NCBI GenBank assembly: GCA_018524725.1
Contig: JAEUWP010000087.1
Coordinates: 99,069-163,068, forward strand
DNA length: 64,000 nucleotides
Source: Podaxis mareebaensis
Taxonomy: Eukaryota; Basidiomycota; Agaricomycetes; Agaricales; Agaricaceae
Direction of reading: 5' to 3'
Within the stretch, counting starts at the first letter, position 1. Every line of letters begins with the position of its first letter. The notes under the pieces were generated by a model. It was not told the origin of the DNA and ran no database searches. It saw only the letters and a program-made list of their open reading frames with translations. Made by a program: the position numbers and the translations under genes. Positions 55,295-64,000 of this stretch are shown here, piece by piece.

Positions 55295-55702
55295 AAGGCA
55301 GAAGCCTTGTTGAAACGCTTTCTTTATCCGACGTAGATATGAATCGTGTGATGGTTGATCGTATTGATTATCCCCCTCGCATTTATTGCATAGGCAGAGA
55401 ATGGTGGGTGGACGTATCGCCACATGCTTCTGAAGAAGATGTAAGTCTCTCAAAATTATGTTTTTTTTTTTTTTCCGATTTCTCACTGACATGATGGTAC
55501 TGATTCGTTGTAGACGTGGAATTTTGATGATAAAGAAACATTGAAAACTCGTCTTCTGTTGCAACAGGCCCTGGGTCCTTCTTCCGTGTGCGCTATCTGG
55601 GGTATGGATCCGGATAAAAAGTGTTTGATAGTGAAGTGTAATCGGTTGCTGGGTGATGATGAATATTTTGATTGCGAGATGTTTTTGCTGCCATACGCAT
55701 AG
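55291..55702 (+). CDS. small uncharacterised protein, two exons
   Basis: Exons 55291-55440 and 55514-55702 join in frame to 112 residues: MKGRSLVETLSLSDVDMNRV, 'IDYPPRIYCIGREWWVDVSP', then 'TWNFDDKETLKTRLLLQQAL', 'VCAIWGMDPDKKCLIVKCN' and EMFLLPYA. The intron has GTAAGT, a 17-base T tract and TTGTAG. The start overlaps the stop of the NACHT fragment (ATGA), so it may be a C-terminal exon of that gene rather than separate. No signal peptide, membrane segment or known domain was recognised. Confidence 0.45.
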
Positions 55703-56304
55703 GATATACAGTCGGTTTTTAATAGAACATGTTATCAGGCGTCTCCAATGCACCTTGTTAGTCTTTCTCGCTTCTCTCTAAGCTACCAGGAACACTTCTA
55801 TCATACCTCATGCCGACAATTTGGAAATTTACAGTCGTCGTGATATCATAATGACTTTGTGATGTCTCGAGTGGATGGCCTATCGGTGCTGTCCATTGAT
55901 TGCATTATATTCAATATCCGCTGTCGGGGTGTCTACAAGCCTCCAATCAATGGATAGTGTTCGCCCGGGCAATATTGAACACATCCAGTTGGGCCTCTGG
56001 ATGAGGAGGCCTTGTGGGAGATGTCATCCAAAATCATAGGCCCAAACTTCCACCTGCACCATATGTTATCTCAGGCTCAACAAATTCCCAAGACGTTCGG
56101 TCGAACTTCAGATATGCATGAAAAGATCAACCATAAGCAGAAAAATCTCCAAATGTTACAAGTGCCGAACAAATCAAATGAGCACAATAAGGATCGAAAC
56201 TGAAGTTTGCCAACCCAAAATCCATCAATGTCTCGAAAAATGACTAACAATTAGTTAATATTCCCAAGTAGCGGCGTAGCCCCCTTCCGCAACAACATAA
56301 GAGC
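55703..56304. other. intergenic, no gene seen
   Basis: About 600 bp between the small unknown gene and the convergent F-box gene; only a 63-codon ORF without resemblance. Confidence 0.45.
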
Positions 56305-59300
56305 TCACTCATAACACAAAATAAAAATCTTCCCATCCCGATCCGAAAGGATAACCGCGCCCTGACTCTGATCAATATTGATCGTTTCCACCATCCCCAA
56401 GTCCAGCTCGTCTGGGACCTCAAGTGTCCGAACCACGCCTTCCGTTTCGCGGTTCCGCCGTTTCCTTCTTCTCGTTTTCTTCTTTATCGTTTTCTTGGAT
56501 GATGGCGGGGGCGGTGGCGCTTGGGTGGTGTAAGTAGAGTGGGTGGAGTGTCCGTTCGCGTATGTCCACGTCGTCGAATCGGACGAGCCGTTGATAAAAG
56601 GTGTCCCACTCTTCCCTTTTCCTTTTCCTTTCCCCTTTCCCCTCCCTTTCACACTTCCGTTCCATTCATCAACCTCATCCTCACCATCACGCGCTCGCTC
56701 CTTTCCCTTCCCCTTTCCTTTACTTTTCATACTGCCCTCCGGCACCTCTTCAACATCCGCATCAACCTCGACTTCGATCTCAACCTCCTCCTCGACCCAC
56801 TCCTCCTCATACCCATCCTCATACCCAGGAAACGTCACGAACCTCAACGCCTTTGGATCCAAATCCTGTTCTTGCTCTTCTAGCCCATCAACTAATGCAG
56901 ACGTAATCACCGCTTCGGAGTCTGCAACTGCCCCGGATGATCCAGGGATAGGCGCCATTTCGTCGTCATCATCGGCACCATGGTGATTTTCGCTACTATC
57001 AGCACGAGGAAAGGCAACCGCGACATTACCGCCGCTCCCATTTCCCTCCACAATACTAATCCCACTCCCGCCGCTGGCACTCGCCGTAGCATTTGCTGGA
57101 GGCGGGGAACGCGGTCGCCTTGAAACAGGCAATGGTGTAGTGGGTTCATCGTCACAATACTCAATCCACACCGCGTGACCGAAATCAACTGCCACGAGCG
57201 GTCTCGGTCGCTCAAACATCTGATTATCGTCATCCTCCCTCTCATCAAACACCCGCACTACCTCGAACGGCTTGCTCACATACCACATCTTCATTAGATC
57301 TTCGTCGCCTTCGCGTTCCTCTTCTGTTATCGCCCTTCTGGGTCTATTTTGTATGCTTGTTGTACTCGTTGGATGAATGGGAGTTGTAGGAGTGGTGTGA
57401 GTGGGAGTGGTGTGAGTGGGAGTAGTATGTTCAGATGTGGTAATTCCCTCCCCGCGTACCCACATCCCCCAGTCAATCGGCACCTTGAAATAATGTTGCG
57501 CGAGCACGAATCTAGTCCGGTGCGTTTCTTGATCGTGCATCGCGAGTAATACGACAGTACAGCTGACACGGGGGATGTGGGGTAGGGAGGGCCACCATTG
57601 TCGGACAAAGTGTGCGGATTCAGGATACCATGTTGGGAAGGGGAAGGGGTTTGGGTTCGAGGCTTGTGGCGGAGGTGAACTCGTGTGGGAGGATGAAGAA
57701 GACGGATGATGTGAAGATGGATGGGAGTCTGTGGATTGTGGTACAGGGAGGGAGGCGTGTGGGAGGAGGGGTGCAGTTGGTGTTGGTATTGTCGCTGATG
57801 TTGTGGAGGTTATTGATATGGAAGTCGAAGCGGAGGGAGATGAGGATGAAGATGAAGCATGGGGTTGAGATAAAGGTTGGGGTGGGGGTGATGCGGCGGA
57901 TAAGGGTGAAGCGACAAACGCAGCGCTGCTCGACGAGGAAGACGATGCCGCTGCATTCGGGGGTGTGGTAGATCCTACTGTCGCTGTCGTTGTTGCCGAC
58001 GCGACTGGAGCTAATTGTGCGGCACCAATAGCCTGTGCGGGCGTTATCGAGGGTAAGAGGAGTACCATATGCGGTGATAATGTATTCAACCACATCATGT
58101 CTTCATCCATGGTTCCTATGGTAGATGTAGTCTGAGCTTCGTGCGTGATCCTTGGAAACACAAATTTCTTCGTCAGACTTCTTGCTGGCGGCACCCGGCC
58201 GATAATTTGTGGATGTGACAGCCGGTTGAGGAGAGATGCGGAATGTGAGCTGAGGAGGGAGAAGGGGTAGAAGTATTGGTGTGCGGCTTCGGGTTCTTCG
58301 CAGTGGATGACGATATGTTGGTCGTAAAGGATACACGACCAGTTCGCTGACACTGCCTGTAATGGCATGGGGGTATGGACGTGAGGCGCCTATCGAGGAA
58401 ATGAAACGGAGAGATTGACACACATATTCGATACCAGTGTCGATGAACACATATTCGGGTTTGCTCCAGTCCAGCAGGGCGTAAAGTCCAATAGTATTCG
58501 AGCTTGCGACCCAGACGAAAGCGGATAGCAAGCGCTCAGAGGGATCGAGGAGGAAAATATTCATGACCACACCAGTCGTTCTAAATTCAGTTACGGGAGA
58601 GAATATAGGTTTTTCGAGGGAACTCTCCCCAGATGGAGGGTCAGAGAATGTAAGTCGCATGAGGACAAATTCCATGACTCGGCTATCGTCTTGCCTGTGA
58701 AGATGAGCCATGCGCACGGGCGTAATCAGATTAACTACATGACATGATGGGAATCAACCATAGCGGGGACGTACGATCCATCGAGGATTTTAGCCATGGT
58801 AAAATACACGGTCCGCTCCTCGAATTCGACACGGCATTTCCAGAGTTCCCAGCGTTCGCCAGGGTTCCATTCGGCAAGACATGAATCAGTCTGAACATCC
58901 CAACACACGACCTTTCCACTCTTGGTAGCACAGAGTGTATAGCTGGACGTGATAGGCGAGAGCCAATCAACCTCCTCGCCTGGCGGTGCACTGACAACCT
59001 TATACCAAGTACGTGCAGGGTGCACGGGCGCAAGGGCGGTTGAATGTGAAGGTCCGTCCATGTAATGCGACGTCCCATATGTGCTAGTGAGCTTGCCGAT
59101 GGGTCTAGGAGCGCGGCGTCGCCATGCGTTGTCGTAGCGAGCGGCCTGGTTTACGGAGCGGATAAGCTGCTCGGTAGTAAGATCCGTGAGGCGCTGAAAG
59201 CCTTTGAGAGGTAAGGCTCGGCATTTGCGGAGGAGATCCACGGCGAGTTTGCGGTATACTGGCCGGGTGGTTGTGAAATCGTTCAGGGTCTTGCAAGTCT

Positions 59301-59442
59301 GGTATGTCAAGTCAAAGTTAGAAACTGGGGTCTAGACAGGGCAAGAGAGGGGACTTGCTAGATGAAGGGCATGGATGTCTCTGAGATCGAGATAGAGGGC
59401 GATGTTGAGGAGGAGGTCGTATGGGAGAGTGCTGAGGCCCAT
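56305..59442 (-). CDS. large F-box protein with low-complexity C-terminal half
   Basis: Four exons (59442-59359, 59298-58739, 58694-58424, 58356-56305) give 988 residues. The F-box is at the start: MGLSTLPYDLLLNIALYLDL, RDIHALHL then, across the intron, TCKTLNDFTTTRPVYR. The exact F-box spacing is obtained only with a GC donor (CTA|GCAAGT). A beta-rich region follows ('TLCATKSGKVVCWDVQTDSC', 'FIDTGIEYAVSANWSCILYD') that could be a propeller. Then come long Ser/Thr/Pro runs, acidic stretches and a GKGKGKGKGK tract. The end (EVPDELDLGMVETINIDQS, GAVILSDRDGKIFIL) is again folded-looking. It is probably an SCF substrate adaptor. Its 3' part was copied to 53615-54100. Confidence 0.8.
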
Positions 59443-59782
59443 GGCGATAAAAGAGGTGTGTCCGTCGTGGAGAACGACGACGAGGGCAGAGAGCAGGGAG
59501 AGAAGAGAGTTACACAGGGCTGGGTAATATTCCCACGCCGCCGAAGATTGATAGTTGCACAAAAACAAATTTCCAAATAAAAATAAGAAACCACCGACCA
59601 ACAGTCTTCCATTGACTGCATCGCTGATAAATATTAGATGTTCTCAAGCTCTGGAATATTTCCGTCTGCGGCTGACACGCGTTGCGCCCTCGGTGGATGC
59701 TTGACAATCACCTGTTTGTATCGGGGGATACAGCCAAACAGGGCATATGACGCGGTGTCCACACTCACCCACCAGCGTCAAC
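59443..59782. promoter_or_regulatory. divergent promoter between the F-box and SDR-like genes
   Basis: A 340 bp stretch between two start codons facing away from each other. Both promoters must be here. No clear TATA box was seen. Confidence 0.5.
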
Positions 59783-61474
59783 ATGGTCCTCAAGCTCGCC
59801 CAGGCCCTCGCTGACAGATTTTTCCCCTACCAATATGCCTATCACATCCTCATCGGCCTCATCACTATCATAGCCCTGCGCGCGTTCTCACACGGCCGCA
59901 CGACGAACCGCGAGCGCGATCTCCATGACAGGACATTCCTTGTCACCGTATGCTTCGTATCTCTCCATGTCTTCAGTTGCTGACCATTCTAAAGGGAGGT
60001 TTCACACCGCTGGGGCTGACCTTGCTGCAAAACCTGGCAGAAAGAGGTGCAAAGATCATTGTCCTCTCGCCGAATCCTATAGATTCACCCACTGTCACTA
60101 TCCTCGTCAGTCTCCTTCGCACGACGTACAACAACCAACACATCTTCGCCGAACAATGTAACCTAAGCGACCCAGCCGACGTCCGCAAATTCTGTATGCG
60201 CTTCCTTACCGAGGGAGAAGCAGACCCCGAAGGCGAGAGTAAATCGGAAACCAAAACTCAACCAAAAAACAAAGACAAGTCCAAAGTCGGTGCAGACAAC
60301 CGTCTGGACGGAATCATCTTTGCACACGAATACCAACACATTGGCGTCTCTCGCTTCCTACGCAATAAACTTACAACTCCCACCGACGAAGAACGTCAAC
60401 GCGAATCCAATTCCCTTGCAACATTCCTCATGACCACCCTCCTTCTCCCAGCCCTCCTCGTCGCACCGGTTGAGCGGGACATCCGCATCATCAACGTCGT
60501 CAATCCATTCTACGCTGCCGCCGTGGCATCCGTCCGAACATCCAAGGGCTTTGACCCGACATTCAAACTCCTCACACCTCCCCTTACTTCCCCCGACTCG
60601 CGCTCCACACCCTCACCCACACCAGCAGTAAACTCCAATTCAATATTTCTCACAGAGGGCCTCCGCTCCCTGCGTACCATTATCCTCACACGACACCTCC
60701 AACGCATCTTCGACGCCCTTCCCAAGCCGCCAATCCCCAGAGCCGAAGAAGGCTCCAGTACGGTTCCCGTCATCAGCCCCCGAACGCAGCGCAGCAACAT
60801 CGTCGCCGTAAGCGTATCCCCTGGACTGAGTCGCGTGGATACCGTATCACGACTGTTCAATGCCGACTGGAGTCTAATGGAAAACGACGAGGGGTTGGTG
60901 GAGAGACGGTTCTCATGGGTTGGGGTGTTCCTGTACGTTCCCTCTCCTTTCTCTCCACATACAAGTCTGACTATTCGCGCACTATAGATACATTATCCTC
61001 CTACCCCTCCTTCACGTATCCACCAAATCCCCAAAAGCAGCAATCCAATCTATATTACACGCACTTTTCCTCCCGACCCCGTTCAAAGTCCTCTCACAAT
61101 CCATTTCCTCTTCTCAACAAAACTCTCCAACAGAACCAAAACCCAAACCCACAAGTGCGAGCAAATCACTCATCCGCGAAGAAGTCCTCAAACCAGGCGC
61201 TCTCTACGCCGAATGTGCCGTCGTCCGCCTCGACCTTTCCATCCCTACTCTAACTCAAGATGAGACAGGGAAGACAAAGCCAGTTAAGGATGACAAAGGG
61301 AAAGGCAAAGCTGAGACGAAGGGCTCTAATTTGAAGGAAGAGGTACTTCGAATTGAGGACGATGGCGAGTATGGAGGTGAAATGGCTGGGAGGATGGTGT
61401 GGGAGGCGTATGAGGCTGCCTTAAAAGTCTGGGAACGGGGTGTGGATGGCAAAAAGGGTTGCGATAAGAGCTGA
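59783..61474 (+). CDS. membrane-anchored short-chain dehydrogenase-like protein
   Basis: Three exons (59783-59947, 59995-60932, 60988-61474) give 529 residues. An N-terminal hydrophobic helix (YAYHILIGLITIIAL) anchors it. A Rossmann start (FLVTGGFTPLGLTLLQNLAE) follows, with 'GAKIIVLSPNP' as strand 2. The glycine pattern TGGFTPLG is close to, but not exactly, the TGxxxGIG of classical SDRs. Later 'LDGIIFAHEYQH', 'IRIINVVNPFYAAAVASV' (where SDRs have the catalytic Ser) and 'NIVAVSVSPGLSRVDTVSRL' (the P-G motif) occur. No YxxxK was recognised, so activity is doubtful. Fungal ER oxidoreductase-like proteins share this layout. The C-terminus is Lys/Glu-rich. Confidence 0.7.
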
Positions 61475-61574
61475 TATGCTGGTAGGCAATACTTCTATAT
61501 AGATCTCTTTAATGGACATCGGTTGAATTGGTACTCGTACGATATTGTCATTAACAACCACTAGCTTTCAAAAG

Positions 61575-64000
61575 TCAGTTCGAAGACACTGAAGTGCCAA
61601 CATTCAATGAACGGAGATACTTTGCTACTCTCGCCGAAATGCCGTCCCAAACCTTCTCGTCGGTCAATTCCTCCCGGTCTTGTCGTGGCACTTCAGCGAG
61701 GGGCTCATAGGTTTGGGCGGTCTGGGTGTCTAGTAGGCCTATCAAATCTAACTCCTCGGACCTGTCAACCTCTTCTGGTTCTTCTGACGCCCTCTGCCCC
61801 CCTGGAATCTCCCACCCAAGAGCCTGAGCTGCAACCTCACGCATAAACCAGCCCATAAGTTCCTGCGCGAATTTGTACAAGCCTTCGAAACCTGGCTTAG
61901 CTTGATACTGCTTCATCCCCAACACAAAGGCAGCTCTCGATTGATAAGATGAGTCGATAACGCACCAATCCTTGAGGAGTTTTTGATTTTCTTCAAGGGC
62001 ATGATTGAGACAATCATACAAAAGGCTCCATTGAAAGGACTCTGCATCATGGCGATATCTGCGGAACAGCGGCCTTCTCTGGCGAGACGGATGGAGCCAA
62101 TCAAGCGCAATAAAGGGTATCGTCCCCGTCCGTTGTTTTCCGCCATCTCCAACCACTTCAGACGCACTAGAGCCCCTGCGCATTGTCGCAAGATCCCAGT
62201 CGTTGAGAACCCCAGTGACTACCTGAGTCTGAGCATCCTTGCGATACATCAGATTGTTGAGACTAATGTCTCCGTGCTCGATTCTCAGATTCCACATTTT
62301 GTAGTGAACTACAAACCCCAAGTCAGTAGTTTATCAATCGCGGGAATGTGTATCGACCCACCGAAAGCACAGTGAGTCCATGCTCTGAGGAACTCGGCAG
62401 GTTTCTCCAGTGTGGAAATGCGATGCAAAAACTCAAAAACAATGATACAAGGTCGCCGGGATGAGCCCTTTGCAGTCGGTCTGAGGGACAAGCGAGAGCG
62501 AATGTCACTGGTCGTATATTCGAGTCTTCGGCTGTCATAGACCTGGGGAAGGTATTTTTTCAGTTCATCACCGAGGCGTGTAGCCCCCTCCGCAATAATT
62601 TCTGGCTCGAAAACTCGTCCTTCTTCCGGATGGGATATCTTGACAGCTACAGGGGTCCGGCGTGTTGCGTTCGTGAAAGTTCCATTCAGGACAAGTGTCC
62701 CCCGGCCACTCAAGGAAACGCGATGCCAGAGAGGCTCCTTGGTCATCTCCAGTGTCAATGTTGAGTTGTTCTCAAAGGGTATCTCAACGGTGTTGCCCTC
62801 GGGATAGAGAGTAGCATCGATTCCCCAATCTGCGAGTGTGAGGCGAGACAGTGTGATAATCAACGCAACGAACAAGTCAAAGCTTTCGAAAAGGTTGAAC
62901 TCTTCAGTAACGAGGACGTTTTGTCGATCAAACCAACAAACTGAGACCCGGTCATCTGAAGCAGTCGGTCATGGGTCCGTCGCCTTCACTCACAAGGAAA
63001 CTGACTCACAATTGATGATAATCCCGATGTTGTGCATCGCATAGGGACCACGTGAAAGGAACGCAGCAGCATAACTACCAAGTTGCACGCAGGGTTGGTT
63101 AACATTAATGGAGCTCGGAGTTCCAGAATGACAAGACTTCCGTTCTTTGCGGGCAGTGCCAGACGTAGAGTCCTTATTCTTTCGTTTGCGTGGATCTAGT
63201 GGCTCAACTGATTATGACATGTTGAGATGAATAGAAAGATGTGCGTACTGCTCGAAGGAACTGAACTCAACGGTTGAAGAGATTCAGTCTGGCTGTTCAT
63301 TTCAGAATGGGAACTGACAGTTTCCTCCCGAGTCGCGTTGCTCTTGGCCTTCTTGCTCCATTTCAGTTCGACACAACCAAGAACATGTTTGAAGAGCAGC
63401 CTGGAGGATTTGGGTGGTTTGGGGGGTAGAGCGGGATCGTAAGTGCACCTGGCAATCTCCTCTGGAGTGAGGTCCTGACCCTTAGCCTTGCAGTCATCCA
63501 GATTGATGCTCGTCTGCTCATCTCCAAATGACTTCGTGCCCTTTTCTAACATGATCAAGATGTCCGGTTTGAGTGATGTATATGCAGGTTTCTCGGGTGT
63601 GTGCCAATCGTATGTCAAAGAAAGGTTATGGTGGTTAATGAACTGGATACGGTTGTCGGGGTCTTCCGGACGGAGAACCTTGTTCAACTTCTCTGCGACT
63701 GATTCCTCTCGTATCACGTCCAGCATTGTATTTCCTAAGTTGACCAGTTTTGTGTAGCCAGTGGATTCTCTGGTTCCACTCTTTTTGCTAGTGAAAACTC
63801 AGGACATTTGTATATCTTCGAAAGACGAGCACTAGACCTACTATTTCTCCAGGGCTTCATGGATCTGGTCGTTCTGGCACAGCTCCGCAATCTCTGTCTT
63901 AAGTGCATCCAGGATATCAGTGCCCGAGCCAGCATCTCCTGCTGCCCTCTTGAGGAAGTCTGACAAGACCACCTCAAAACGGACTGACTCCATGTCCTGC
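61575..64000 (-). CDS. FunK1 family protein kinase-like gene (5' end at the window edge)
   Basis: Minus-strand gene with several introns. The first in-window Met is at 63993 (MESVRFEVVLSDFLKRAAG); the true start may lie beyond the window. Spliced sequence gives 'EKYKKSGTRESTGYTKLVN', 'NTMLDVIREESVAEKLNKVL', 'LKPDILIML', 'FKHVLGCVELKWSKKAK', 'FNLFESFDLFVALIITLSRL', 'CIIVFEFLHRISTLEKPAEF', then the kinase loops 'RIEHGDISLNNLMYRK' (HGD in place of HRD) and 'GVLNDWDLATM' (DWD for DFG). 'TGTIPFIALDWL' and 'YRHDAESFQWSLLYDC' follow, as in FunK1. These kinases are expanded in multicellular fungi. The tail ends LNVGTSVSSN. The catalytic Asp and metal Asp appear kept. Confidence 0.85.

Noticed and set aside
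56521..56986. Plus-strand ORFs of 100-147 codons rich in Phe, Pro and Ser
   Set aside because: Shadows of the low-complexity Gly-Lys and Glu-rich part of the F-box gene on the opposite strand.
1..64000. CRISPR arrays, bacterial operons, rRNA or tRNA genes
   Set aside because: No regularly spaced repeats, Shine-Dalgarno-led gene strings or convincing RNA genes were seen; the window is intron-rich eukaryotic DNA.

Overview
This window is eukaryotic nuclear DNA from a filamentous basidiomycete, most likely an Agaricomycete mushroom. Genes are split by many 45-70 bp GT-AG introns and lie on both strands without operons. The families are typical of that class: FunK1 kinase, F-box proteins, a NACHT/STAND fragment, a CFEM protein, CBM1 modules, a CE16 esterase, eight-cysteine 'glycopeptide' proteins and a multi-intron P450. 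The species cannot be told from the sequence. No rRNA, tRNA or CRISPR was found.

Layout. 1-9.9 kb: the 3' end of an unknown gene, a small secreted double-psi-beta-barrel protein, a nuclear-looking protein with three SUMO-type motifs divergent from REX4, a GPI-anchored CFEM protein and a large F-box protein. 10.7-19.0 kb: a minus-strand tandem array of one uncharacterised family, with five intact copies and two broken ones. It was built by a tandem duplication of about 2.9 kb and later received a Tc1/mariner-like insertion. 21.3-23.8 kb: a cytochrome P450. 24.7-30.2 kb: two tandem DJ-1/PfpI genes, a dead 5' fragment of an ABCF gene, then the intact ABCF gene. 30.5-33.5 kb: a large nuclear-looking conserved protein. 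34.1-36.3 kb: a secreted type-B carboxylesterase. 38.6-41.2 kb: two tandem secreted eight-cysteine proteins. 41.4-43.2 kb: inositol-3-phosphate synthase. 45.3-47.0 kb: TIM50. 47.3-50.0 kb: a stand-alone CBM1 protein next to a CBM1-CE16 acetylesterase. 50.7-53.1 kb: a coiled-coil protein with an internal repeat. 53.6-55.7 kb: a junkyard with a dead copy of the neighbouring F-box gene's 3' end, a 5'-truncated NACHT/STAND gene and a small unknown gene. 56.3-61.5 kb: an F-box protein divergent from a membrane-anchored SDR-like protein. 61.6-64.0 kb: a FunK1 kinase.

Housekeeping genes (REX4, INO1, TIM50, ABCF) are interleaved with secreted, plant-matter-related genes and fast-evolving tandem families. 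The strongest theme is local duplication: the 10.7-19 kb array, the DJ-1/ABCF unit, the eight-cysteine pair, the shared CBM1 exons and the F-box 3' fragment. Several duplicates are visibly decaying. Exon boundaries were read by eye from splice signals, reading frame and family pattern. Spans are firmer than every internal boundary.
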